A stretch of DNA of 64,000 bases from Panagrolaimus kolymaensis (taxonomy: Eukaryota > Nematoda > Chromadorea > Rhabditida > Panagrolaimidae): NCBI GenBank assembly GCA_028622995.1, contig JAJQJQ010000002.1, forward strand, positions 11,594,001 through 11,658,000. Reading direction: 5' to 3'. Positions within the stretch are counted from its first letter, which is position 1; each line of letters begins with the position of its first letter. A model generated the notes under the pieces. It ran no database searches. It saw nothing but the letters and a program-made list of their open reading frames with translations, and was not told where the DNA came from. A program made the translations under genes and the position numbers. Positions 48,630 to 58,521 of this stretch are shown here, one piece after another.

Positions 48630-51600
48630 CTAATTAGAATCGCTATCAATATCATTCATTTCAACGTTATCGTTCCACTCATCGCTAATCTCATACTCTA
48701 AATCGACGATATCGTTAACGGAAACATTTTCTAAAACTTGATTATCGTCATCGATAGGTCGCTGCTCTTCATCAACTTCCATATTTACGTTGTTCTCAAC
48801 GTTCCAATCGGGATTTAAAGCAGCATAATCTGGAACATCTGGCAACATAACTGAAAGCGGATCGTCGTTCAAAAGTTCGTTGTAAACGATATTTCGCGTA
48901 CTATTCACATCGTCGGAAGGCAATTTAATATGAAGCTTATCCCATGCACGAGTGCGTGAAAGGGCAACATAACAATGGCCGTGCGTGAAAATTCCTTTAC
49001 TGAGATCAACTCCTACGCAATCGAACGTTTGTCCTTGTCCTTTATTAATCGTTAAAGCGAACGCAACTCGAACCGGAAATTGTGTGCGGTAGATTTTCAA
49101 AACGCTTGAATCGTCGAGGAGCGTAATTCGTGGAATCATTACGATGTTATCTTCGCTATTATCGCTTCGATTGGTTAACTTTTCAGCAACAATAATGTTA
49201 CGTTCAAGTCTCTTAACAATAAGTCGCGTTCCGTTACATAAACCTTCTCGGATGTTCAAGTTACGCATAAGCATTATTACCGCATTTACTCGTAGTCGTA
49301 ACTTGTAGGCTGGAAAACCATTTGGCTTAAACGTTTCGAAATGTTCTGGACTATACTCAAATACGTTATCTTCAACTCGATCGACAGCTTGATAAATCTT
49401 TTCGGTATCGCTATCAAGTAAATCGATAATCGCTTCGTTATACGTGTCAACTTCAGCATTAACCGTAGAAAGAATAGCTCTAGACGCAAACGCATTTAAA
49501 TCGTTATTCCTTATAACATCGCCGAAAATAACCTCAACTAAATCACTCTCAGTAATACACTCTTCGGGTAACGATACTTTACCGTGAACATCGTTTGCGC
49601 TTCCGTTTCCAATCCTCAATATCGTTTCCGCAAAATCATCTCCATTATTATCGGCTCTTTCGTTACTAATTAAATCGTATTTATTCGCCGAGAAAAGCGG
49701 CCAAAGCGGACTCATCTTAACGCTATTTCGGATAACATCGTTACGCGTACCGTTTTTCACAACTGGTCCTAACTGACGAAAATCTCCTCCGCAAACGATA
49801 ATTTTTCCTCCAAATGGAACGTCGTTATTCATAATTTCGCGTAACTTCTCATCAACAACTTCAAGTGCTCTTCGTGGTGCCATCGGAGTTTCATCCCAAA
49901 CAATAACTTTAACTTTACGCAACGCTTGTCCAAGTGAATCCGAAGAAACTACACCGGATTGACTTTCTTCGCCGAACGGAAAATCAAGCTTAAATACGTT
50001 ATGAGCTGTTCGTCCCGTTTCATATAAACTTGCCGCAATACCGCTCCAAGCCATAATAACAACATCGGTATCGGACGCAACTAAATTCGAAAATAAACAA
50101 TTAAAGAGATACGTTTTTCCTGAACCTCCTGGGCCATCAATATAAAAACAGGCCGCAGAATTATCTGGATTAACGACTCGTTGCATAATCGCTTCATACG
50201 CATTCGCTTGTTCAGGATTCAACGTCCCTCTCATTTGATCACCTCGAATTCGGTGTGCTGTAACATCAACGCTTTCGTCGTCAATACCAACAATTTCTGC
50301 AACCATTTGAAGGATTGGATAATCTTCAAGCGATCGCTCATTGTTGATAATCATTCGTAAAACTTGACGCCATGCTAAATTTTCCGCAAGATCTTCATCG
50401 CCGCGATGATTTCGAAGTAAATCAGAGATTAACTGATGACGAAACTGATTCCATAACCATAACGGAGCTTCAACATCGCAATGAGCAACGATTCGTGCGA
50501 ATAAACGTCGTAATTCTCTTGGTAAGTTGAAAAACGTTCCTTCATGTAACGCATCGTAGTAAATTTGATCAGATTCAACTAATCCTCGTGCTACACACGC
50601 TTCGCGGAACGTTACATGGATTGCATTAGGATCGTAAGGATCTCTACGTAAATCTTCGTAATCTCTCGGACCTTTAACAATGGTAAGTAACTTTCGAAGA
50701 TAAAACAATTCGGTGTTTTTCGGATTAACAGCGTACATTCGTGGACATTTCGGTTTCGTAGTTCTCAAACGTGTATGCCATTCGCGTTTCTTTGCGTCCC
50801 ATGTAAAATGGTGGCAAACCTCCGTATACGTAAGATTTCGATTAACTCCGTTTGGCGCGTTTCGGTTTAAATCAAAGAACGCTAATAACTTCGATTTTTT
50901 CATCGCATCTCGAATCATATCTGCAATCGTCGCATCTTCCGCCATCGCAATCGTTTGTTGCTCAGGTAAATGAACCTGAAGCCTCTCAATACTTTCACTC
51001 GAAAAATGCATATCGAACTTGTAGAGTCTCCAGCAAGCTTCATGAGCGCTTAAATATCTCGCATCAAGGAAACATTGAATCTCGTCGTAATTAACTTGTC
51101 CGCTACTAATCTCAATATTAATTCTGTCCGGACCTTTAAACAAATACTTGAACAAATAATTCACTGTTCTCAAACTGCATACCACTTCTATATTGATGTG
51201 GCAACCGAAACGCTTCAATAAATACGCATTATACGGAACAACGGAACGATTATCAAGAACAAAGGGTCGTCCTTTAAAGTTGACCGTAGCTTGTTTACCG
51301 TCGTTTCTCCTTCGGTAAGTCGGATACGAATTTTCATCAAACGTTGTCTCTTCGCTAAACGCTTTCGGAAAATGACGTTTACATGTACCATCCTGCATAC
51401 ACATAGCATTCGGATCGTATTCTCCGCAAGGTCGATGAAGCATATGTTTCACCACGAGTTCGTAAAGTACGGGGTCACTTTCTCGATCTGGCAATTCCGC
51501 AGAAATGAAATCGTTAATTTTCGCAATATCGTTCCATTCTTCTTCAAACCACCACAAACTGTGAATATGTGGTAATCCACGCTTCTGAAACTCAACAACG

Positions 51601-53879
51601 TAAAGGAACGCTTTAACTTTTCCGAAAATACCACTTTTCATTTCTTTGACGAATTGCTTAACGTGGTAATTAAAAACGATATCAACAACGTCGGGTCTGT
51701 CATAGGCTCTCTGGTTCTCGAATAAATGTCTCGTAATATCGGGATCATCGGGATTACACGTTTTCGTAATAAATAAACTCGGCTTTCCATGCTTCTGACA
51801 CATCGCATTCGCATCATTCAAAAATTCAGATTGGCTTCGAGGTCCCATCGTATACGATGAGGGCAAAACAAACTTCTTTCCTGGTAACGAATCGTTAGCT
51901 TCTCCAACATTTCGCAAATAGTCTGTAAGACCCGTATACGTATCAACTCGTAACTTCTTTTGATTCAATCGCAAAAACTTTAAACGCTCATTATCGACAA
52001 TTGTAAAGGACCAAACTAAATATTTGCTCAATAATTTACCTCCATGAAGGATGGGATTAAAAGGCTCATTTTCATTTTCGGTACGCAAAGCTAACTTATA
52101 CAAAAAATACTGGAGCGCAGTAAGTTTTCCGCCTTGTGGATTAGAAGGATTCTTTGGCCTATCATAATGCCAAAAGTCTCCTCTACCGTAAGGGTTAAAC
52201 AACACAAACGTAAGCGGTTCACAATGCTTCGAATACTTAGAAATACGTTGAGCCATAGGTAGCTCTCCGTCGTTACACTTTCGTTGAACTTGGATATCAT
52301 TCCAAGGAATGTCACCATTCTCATCGCAAATATAAATACCCGCTACTTCATTAGACACTGTCGGTAACGCATACGTATCGCTGGTATTATTCGTTGTCTT
52401 TTTGAAGAGAATTTTGTACACTTTTGGCGTGCGTCCTTCTCTTTCCGCTACTTCACGCTCTTCATCCTCGATATCGTGAAGCATACGATAAATATTTGCA
52501 TATTCGTTGACATTAACCAACAAAGTATGCAAAAATTCAAAAATTCGTCGTTCACAATCAGACGCAAATGGAGCTTGACATCGGTATTCAATAGCATCGT
52601 TTGTTTCCACAATCCACAATTGCCCAAAAGCAGGCCGTTGTCCTGGAAGCGGATCTGTGTATCTCGGTAAAACATGCATAACTTCACCATGAACGCGATA
52701 GTGAAAAATGCCAGGTAACTGACGCATTTCACCCTTCATATACGCAAAACTAACGCTCGTATTATACTTATTAATTTTATCATGAAATGGACGCCAATCG
52801 GTACCTTCTTCACGCGTAAGCATCGCTTTCAATTGTTCGGGAAAATTCGGTTCGAAATTAACTTTAACGCGTCCGCAATTGCAACAATTATCGTAAGTAC
52901 CTTGAGCTGTACGATTCTCACATGAGTAATGCAATCCGCTACAAAACGTGCATGGCGTATCGCGATCTCCTAATGAAAATTGCTCAACGTTATCACTATT
53001 GGCTGCTCGAAACACATTTGCGGGATTCTGTCGTTGTCTTTCATAATCGGTTCGCCTACTTTCATTACGTTGTGTTCGTTCATCTTGCGTCTCATTTTCA
53101 TGAGCAAGGGCATGCTGTACGCGATCGTCTTCTAAACGTTCTGCACGCTGTTCATCACTTTCATTTTCTCTTAACGAAGCATGTTGCTCTCGATCTGCCG
53201 CTAATCGCACTTCTCGTTGCTCATCATCTTCGTTATCACGGCTCAATCTATTTCGTTCACGCAAAGCAGCAAGCCTTTGTTCACATTGGGCATCGCTTTC
53301 ATTTTCTCGTTGAGAAGCTTGCAAAACTCGCTGGGCGTTTAATCGTGCTTCACGTTGTTCATCGCTTTCGGTTTCTCTTAACGAAACATGTTGCTCTCGA
53401 TCTGCCGCTAATCGCACTTCTCGTTGCTCATCATCTTCGTTATCACGGCTCAATCTATTTCGTTCACGCAAATCAGCAAGCCTTAGTGCACGTTGGCCTG
53501 CAGATTCACGTTGACGTGCTTCTCTACGTTGTTGACGCAATCGTTCAAGCTCGGTTAATCTTTCTTCGTCGGATTGACGCTGACGTGTCCACTTTCGCCG
53601 GTTCGCTGCGCTGCTCCTAATCTTTTTTCTACGGCAATACGTAGCAAAATCCTCGGATATCGCGGCTGCTAACTGTACCTCTTCGTTGGGGATCAACTCT
53701 TGGCCTTCGATGACATTCGCATCAATCATAGCACCCATAAGAATAGGTTCACTAACGTTATCATCAACTTCCATTGACTCATCCTCGCTTACTTCGCTTC
53801 GCTCAACATTCTCTGACGCATCGTTACGCTGGGTTGCCCGAAGGCCGCTTTCATCCTCATCGCTTACGTACGCCTGCAT
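48630..53879 (-). CDS. Helitron Rep/helicase (RepHel), 1749 aa, intronless
   Basis: RepHel nicks, transfers and unwinds the Helitron by a rolling-circle-like mechanism. The frame is open without interruption. I place the start at 53879 because the upstream in-frame codons end in a splice acceptor (TTGTACTTCAG) two bases before this ATG. Residues ~75-310 are charged heptad-like repeats (RERNRLSRDNEDDEQREVRL occurs twice). The Helitron N domain follows (YTMGPRSQSEFLNDANAMC). The HUH motif is PHIHSL at ~773 and the tyrosine motif YLFKYLFKG at ~910. The Pif1-type helicase has Walker A GPGGSGKT (~1250), Walker B VIVWDETPM, CGGDFRQLGPV, TINKGQGQTFD and ALSRTRAWDKL. An acidic tail ends the protein. 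All key catalytic residues are visible, so it may be active. G+C is visibly higher than in surrounding genes. Confidence 0.95.
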   Translation of the reverse strand: MQAYVSDEDESGLRATQRNDASENVERSEVSEDESMEVDDNVSEPILMGAMIDANVIEGQELIPNEEVQLAAAISEDFATYCRRKKIRSSAANRRKWTRQRQSDEERLTELERLRQQRREARQRESAGQRALRLADLRERNRLSRDNEDDEQREVRLAADREQHVSLRETESDEQREARLNAQRVLQASQRENESDAQCEQRLAALRERNRLSRDNEDDEQREVRLAADREQHASLRENESDEQRAERLEDDRVQHALAHENETQDERTQRNESRRTDYERQRQNPANVFRAANSDNVEQFSLGDRDTPCTFCSGLHYSCENRTAQGTYDNCCNCGRVKVNFEPNFPEQLKAMLTREEGTDWRPFHDKINKYNTSVSFAYMKGEMRQLPGIFHYRVHGEVMHVLPRYTDPLPGQRPAFGQLWIVETNDAIEYRCQAPFASDCERRIFEFLHTLLVNVNEYANIYRMLHDIEDEEREVAEREGRTPKVYKILFKKTTNNTSDTYALPTVSNEVAGIYICDENGDIPWNDIQVQRKCNDGELPMAQRISKYSKHCEPLTFVLFNPYGRGDFWHYDRPKNPSNPQGGKLTALQYFLYKLALRTENENEPFNPILHGGKLLSKYLVWSFTIVDNERLKFLRLNQKKLRVDTYTGLTDYLRNVGEANDSLPGKKFVLPSSYTMGPRSQSEFLNDANAMCQKHGKPSLFITKTCNPDDPDITRHLFENQRAYDRPDVVDIVFNYHVKQFVKEMKSGIFGKVKAFLYVVEFQKRGLPHIHSLWWFEEEWNDIAKINDFISAELPDRESDPVLYELVVKHMLHRPCGEYDPNAMCMQDGTCKRHFPKAFSEETTFDENSYPTYRRRNDGKQATVNFKGRPFVLDNRSVVPYNAYLLKRFGCHINIEVVCSLRTVNYLFKYLFKGPDRINIEISSGQVNYDEIQCFLDARYLSAHEACWRLYKFDMHFSSESIERLQVHLPEQQTIAMAEDATIADMIRDAMKKSKLLAFFDLNRNAPNGVNRNLTYTEVCHHFTWDAKKREWHTRLRTTKPKCPRMYAVNPKNTELFYLRKLLTIVKGPRDYEDLRRDPYDPNAIHVTFREACVARGLVESDQIYYDALHEGTFFNLPRELRRLFARIVAHCDVEAPLWLWNQFRHQLISDLLRNHRGDEDLAENLAWRQVLRMIINNERSLEDYPILQMVAEIVGIDDESVDVTAHRIRGDQMRGTLNPEQANAYEAIMQRVVNPDNSAACFYIDGPGGSGKTYLFNCLFSNLVASDTDVVIMAWSGIAASLYETGRTAHNVFKLDFPFGEESQSGVVSSDSLGQALRKVKVIVWDETPMAPRRALEVVDEKLREIMNNDVPFGGKIIVCGGDFRQLGPVVKNGTRNDVIRNSVKMSPLWPLFSANKYDLISNERADNNGDDFAETILRIGNGSANDVHGKVSLPEECITESDLVEVIFGDVIRNNDLNAFASRAILSTVNAEVDTYNEAIIDLLDSDTEKIYQAVDRVEDNVFEYSPEHFETFKPNGFPAYKLRLRVNAVIMLMRNLNIREGLCNGTRLIVKRLERNIIVAEKLTNRSDNSEDNIVMIPRITLLDDSSVLKIYRTQFPVRVAFALTINKGQGQTFDCVGVDLSKGIFTHGHCYVALSRTRAWDKLHIKLPSDDVNSTRNIVYNELLNDDPLSVMLPDVPDYAALNPDWNVENNVNMEVDEEQRPIDDDNQVLENVSVNDIVDLEYEISDEWNDNVEMNDIDSDSN

Positions 53880-54286
53880 TCCTGAAGTACAACAACAGAA
53901 AAATGCAGAAAAAATAAAAAAATAAACAATACCAATACCAACCAAAAAAAATGTTTTGAAGAATAATTCAGAAAAATAGCTTGAATAAATAAATCACATA
54001 CAAAAAAAATGTTCATGCAAGCCTAACCAAAAGATAAAACGAAATTAAACAATGATGTGTAATTTCGAGGCAGACAGTGAGAGAAAAACTAACTTTTGAC
54101 TTCCAAAAAAATGCTTACAAACATTTACAAATTCTCACAAAAATCTCTTCGCTGTAAAGTGCATACTCAGAAAAAATTATAAAAACATTTTATTTTCATT
54201 TTTAACAAAAAAAAATAACATCAACAAAGACATGAAACTTTCAAATAACCAAAAGTTTTTAATAACCAGACAAAATGAGATAAAAT

Positions 54287-55360
54287 TCAATCATTAGGAA
54301 CAGCTGGGTATTGGAGCATCTTCAAATCATCGAGATCGCCATAATCCATAACTTCATTGACAATTTGAATGCAATCAGTGACGGTGATAGTAAAGATGGG
54401 TTCCGAGCTTATGCCAAAGATATTTTGATCCGGAATAACTAAAATTAAGATAGGATAAATAAACGTTTAAAGTTATTTCAAAAAAACATACTAAAACCGG
54501 CTTTGAAGGAGCTTGCATGGATATTTGTTTCATCTTTCAGATCATCTGCTGTTTCTTTAGAACACATCATTTCGAATCGAGCCTTGTATTTGCCATCGGA
54601 GCATTCAGCAATCACGAGATTTCTTGAATCCATATAAACAGGCTCGATGAGCTCCAAATGTATGTATCCTAAAAACAACAATAAAGAAAAGAAAAGAATA
54701 AAAACAAAACATACGAAACAGTTTGGTAATTCCAGGTTTAATGACTTCACCAGCAATGTAAGCGATGAACTTGAAGTTTTGAACGTTTCCTTTATCGAAG
54801 CCATCAACAATTTGGACAAAGTTCTTAAAATCAACGTGTTTGAGAGCATTGAGCGGAACGGGAACTAATACAAATGTAGAGTCGTGACAGCTAATTTTGG
54901 AGTCTTTTATAGTAGTTCGTGGAACAAAGGTATCTTTGACAGGAATTTTCTTTAGCATACTAAATTTGATCCAAATAGGATACTAAAAGCAATGATATAA
55001 AAAAGAAATAGAAAAAAAGCTAACCCTTGTTGCGACGGATACGGTATCATAAAGCTTTGTTGCTTTATCGCCCCAAGCAGTGAGCTCAAAGCTATCAGCA
55101 TTTCGATCGCAGAGAAACATGTTCATTACCATTTCTTGTTTGTTTTTGGCAGGAATAGTACGAAGTGACGGTAAAACGGGCTTATTGTCGAGTTGGAATA
55201 CGAAGGATCTAAAAACAAACCAATAATAAAACAATATTTGAAATTATGCATAAATAACAAACTTGTTGAAACTTTGGACATCCACATCTTTATAAGAGCT
55301 CAATGCTGTTGTAACAGGTGATGATCTTCGAGGACGTTTTTTTGCAGGAGAATTAACCAT
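54287..55360 (-). CDS. RPA-like single-strand DNA-binding protein of the Helitron (5 exons, 292 aa)
   Basis: Exons on the minus strand: 55360-55263, 55208-55025, 54982-54715, 54668-54492, 54438-54287. All phases agree. The N-terminus is basic (PAKKRPRRSSP, nuclear-localisation-like). An OB-fold-like segment follows: MNMFLCDRNADSFELTAWGDKATKLYD recalls the RPA70 pattern of a strand, a conserved acidic/neutral turn, then a WG-containing strand. Further parts (PIWIKFSMLKKIPVKDTF, NFVQIVDGFDKGNVQNFKF) fit a second OB-like domain. RPA-like ORFs are known beside RepHel in some Helitrons, where they are thought to coat displaced strands. Here it lies upstream of RepHel, in the same direction, inside the same element. 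The assignment by motif is moderately secure. A start further upstream (through SRRSILI) is possible. Confidence 0.68.
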
Positions 55361-56021
55361 TATTAAAATTGAACGACGACTTTGAGAAACAACTGTAGAA
55401 ACACTACCTAAAATGAAAATAAACAATTAAATATGAAACATATTAGAACGCGTAACAAATAAACAAAACGTGGAAAATTGTATGTAAAATACATTAATAT
55501 TCAACAAAAAACAACACAGAGTGCAATGATAAACGTGCGCAAACAAAAACAATTAATAATCAAGACAATAAACAGTATCACCAAAAAAGCATGCCACGAA
55601 AAAAAGTTTGAAAAAATGATCTAGCAAGCTAAACAATAGAAAAAAGAGAAAACAAAAAATGATGTGGAATTTAGAGGCAAACCATCAGAGAAAAACAAAC
55701 ATCACTTCCAAAAAAATTGACTTCCAAAAAATTCTTACAAAAAACATACTTTTGACTTCCAAAAAAATGCATACAAAAATGCAAACATTTCCCTTTCAAA
55801 AAAACACAAAGGGAAACTTTCGTGTCGAGAAAATTTTCACGAAATGCAAATTTAAATTGACCAAAACATAGGGATCCTTGACTCTCCGAAGCGTGAGACC
55901 AACATATTCGGAATCAGCGTAAAAAACTGATCTAGGCTATCGGGACAAAACAAAAAAAAAGCAGAAACGACATACAGACAAACATACAGACAGAAACGAC
56001 ACTCCAAATTAAAAAGGAGGA
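55361..56021 (-). other. Helitron 1 5' region
   Basis: Non-coding on the evidence available. From about 55790 to 56021 it is nearly identical to the 5' end of Helitron 2 (about 57230-57466), including AGGGATCCTTGACTCTCC and CTGATCTAGGCTATCGGG. This defines the shared 5' terminal domain. It should contain the promoter of the element's genes. Confidence 0.7.
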
Positions 56022-57466
56022 CAAGAACATTGGGGCCTTACCTTCGGTAAGTCCCTCAAACTAAACATACAAACAAACAATCTTCGAAACCGTTACATTT
56101 TTACAATCAAAACGTGGACATTTTACACATTAAGGTATTTTTTGAGAACCCTAGAGAGTAGACCTGCTTTTAGGAATTCTAAAAAATTATCAAAGGGGAG
56201 ATTATGTGCTTTTTTAGAGGGTGCAAAATTGGAAAAAAATAGAGTGCCCAAACACCCATGCGTGTCTACAACAATACAATTAAAATAAACAACATTGTCC
56301 ATGGCCTTACAGGCTTACATTCCATTTTTCATGGTAAATTTTGGAGCCCTGCCTACGGCAGACCTCCTAAATTTTACAAAAAAATCTTCTCCAATAATCA
56401 ACGGTTTCCTGGGCCATGCATTTCCATATCTCTCATATTCGGCTACATCTTAACCACTTCGAGGTCCATTCCATAGGTCTAATTACACATGGGCCCTTCA
56501 GGCCCCAAAACACATTTCAACCCAAAAACAACCAAATATCGAACCAAACATAATCAAACAATCACCCGAAAATCATTAAATATCAACCCGAAAACCATCT
56601 TACATCTCACCCAAAAACAACTAAATATCCACCCAAATATTATAAAAAAAATGTGCCGAACGCTTACATGTTTACAACAATGCAATTACAATAAACAACA
56701 GGGCCCTTCGGCCAACATTCCATTTTCATGGTTAATTTTGGAGCTCTGCCTTCGGCAGACCTTCAAAATTTACGATATAAATCGTCTCCAATTAACGACG
56801 GTTTCTCTGGGCCACGCTTTTCATATATCTCATAGTCGGATATATCTTGACATCTTCGGGGTTCATTCCATAAGCCAAATTATACTTGGACTCTTCGGAA
56901 CCAAATCCGTTTTGACCCAAAAACCACCAAATATCCACCCAAAAACATTTAAATATCGATTAATACATTACAACACAAACAACTAAACATTCACCCAAAA
57001 GCCACCAAATATCTAACCAAACTCAATCAAACATCTCACCAAAAACAACTAAATGTCCACTCAAAAACCATTTTACATCTCACCAAACATAACTAAACAT
57101 TCGCCCAAACACAACTAAATGTGCACCCAAAAGTCATCCAAAAGCCACCAAATATCCACCCAAAAACAACTAAATATCCACCTAAAAATTTCAATGCAGA
57201 CAATCAGAGAAAAAACAAATTTTTCACTTCCAAAAATGCTTTCAAAAAAAGAAAAGAGAAACTTTCGTGTCGAGAAAAATTTCAAAAAATGCAAATTTAA
57301 ATTGACCAAAACATAGGGATCCTTGACTCTCCGAAGCGTGAGACCAACATTTTCGGAATCAGCGTAAAAAACTGATCTAGGCTATCGGGACAAAACAAAA
57401 AAAAAGCAGAAACGACATACAGACAAACATACAGACAGAAACGACACTCCAAATTAAAAAGGAGGA
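56022..57466 (-). mobile_element. Helitron 2, non-autonomous, 1445 bp, in tandem with Helitron 1
   Basis: It shares the 5' end (TCCTCC... at 57466) and the 3' hairpin plus CTTG end (56022-56055) with Helitron 1, and abuts it with no spacer. No Rep or helicase sequence is present. The interior is unrelated to Helitron 1. It has two diverged copies of a ~250-bp unit (about 56246-56500 and 56650-56905, both with TTTTGGAGC...CTGCC...CGGCAGACCT and ACGGTTTC...TGGGCC). It also has a low-complexity part built on CCACCMAAWATCCACCCAAAAACAACTAAAT (about 56515-57190). It must be moved in trans by a RepHel such as that next door. Confidence 0.85.
56246..56905. repeat. Internal repeats of Helitron 2
   Basis: Two ~250-bp direct repeats about 400 bp apart. 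Each includes ACAACAATRCAATTA, ATTCCATTTT, the imperfect palindrome CTGCCTWCGGCAGA and GGTTTCYTGGGCC. They carry plus-strand open frames, but the repeat structure explains these and they are not called as genes. Confidence 0.7.
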
Positions 57467-58451
57467 TATTTGATTGAAAGTGTATGGACTAACAGTAAAA
57501 ATGAGAATGTAATAATTTATGAAACAGCAAATAATACAAAAATTTTATTTGAATTTAAGTGAGCTTTGTTAATTAATAATACTGTTTTTCGAAGGGTTAT
57601 ATTTTTAGTCATAATACCGCGGAGAAATGGCAACCGATGGCATTCAAAGCTTTATCATACACAATTAAAATTCCGCCAAGTTCTAGCGTGATTTTCGAGT
57701 TTGTCGCTTATTTAACCCTTTTCTTAACCAAACCTAACCAAACATTTTTAGCGCTTTGATACGTGGGTTCGATGCAACTCGAGATTTGGCTATTGAAGAC
57801 TTTGAGTGTTTATCAAATAATGGATTCTCTCTTTTCATTGGTCGAATTTATCAAAATATTGGAATTGTTGATTTCAATGGAATTCAAAACATTAAAACTG
57901 CCCGAGCAGCTGGCTGGAAATTTGTTCATGCATATATTTTCCCATGTTTAAGAAAAGATTGTATGGAGGCGAAAGATCAAATCAATGCGGCAATAAATAC
58001 AACTTTAGTTGAAGGAGCTGAGATAGATATGTTTTGGTTGGATATTCAAGAGCTCGAATGGCCAGAAGACAAAGAATTTAATCAGCGCTTTATTCTTGAA
58101 CTTTTGCAACAAGCTGAAGCAATGGGAGTAAAAGTTGGAATTTATACAAATTTAAATAATTGGAACAAAACGGTTGGTCTTGAATGGGATGGTGTTTCAC
58201 ATTTGCCATTGTGGTATGCACATTGGGACGATAAAGATGTAAAACATAAAAATTAATCATCTTCCATTAAACAATTTTTTTAGAATTTTAATGATTTTAA
58301 ATATGGCGATATACATGGACAATATGGAAATTTTGGAGGCTGGACCAATCCAACCATGAAACAATTTAATAGTTATTTGGGTGATGATGGTGGGGCATGT
58401 AATGGTATGGTATTAGATTATAATTATTATTTACCCAATAGCTTTTTGTGA
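57467..58451 (+). CDS. 3' exons of the split gene, encoding a GH25-type lysozyme
   Basis: Exons: 57467-57558 (continuing the cut exon), 57609-57698, 57752-58238, 58284-58451. Phases run through from the CUB-like exons, giving 827 codons plus stop in all. The lysozyme part starts near ALIRGFDATRDLAIEDF. It continues FSLFIGRIYQNIG, AARAAGWKFVHAYIFPC, IDMFWLDIQELEWPED, GVKVGIYTNLNNW, LPLWYAHWDD, GNFGGWTNPTMKQFNSY and GMVLDYNYY. These match nematode lys-type GH25 enzymes, which cleave peptidoglycan, often in the gut. WLDIQ and the Asp/Glu at strand ends are candidate catalytic residues. No signal peptide or Met precedes the first lysozyme exon locally, so its secretion depends on the CUB-like 5' part. 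With the Helitrons in place the transcript is probably broken. Confidence 0.75.
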
Positions 58452-58521
58452 AAATTGAGCAATCAAAATATGTATTTTTTATAATAAATTTTCATTATCA
58501 AATAATTTCACCCGTTCTAAC

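Larger units (their letters stand above)
47706..56021 (-). mobile_element. Helitron 1, autonomous, 8316 bp
   Basis: On the minus strand the element starts TCCTCCTTTTTAATTTGG at 56021 and ends ...GGTAAGGCCCCAATGTTCTTG at 47706, followed by host T. It encodes an RPA-like protein and a RepHel protein, both in the same direction. The ends were fixed by comparison with Helitron 2, which has the same first ~230 bp and last ~35 bp, and by the host exon: the empty site reads A^T, the known Helitron target. A stem of CTTACC-GAA-GGTAAG, extended by GGG/CCC past one mismatch, lies 12 bp before the 3' end. The final tetranucleotide is CTTG rather than the usual CTRR. Confidence 0.88.

Noticed and set aside
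52922..53620. 232-aa plus-strand ORF opposite RepHel
   Set aside because: It is the antisense shadow of the charged repeat region of RepHel, and its His/Leu repeats mirror those repeats.
48630..53945. RepHel start at 53945 with a hydrophobic leader
   Set aside because: The leader ends in a splice-acceptor-like TTGTACTTCAG just before another ATG. Helitron proteins are nuclear, so 53879 is preferred.
56258..56986. Plus-strand ORFs in Helitron 2 as cargo genes
   Set aside because: They overlap the internal direct repeats and the CCACCAAATATCC tract. Composition follows the repeats and no domain is seen.
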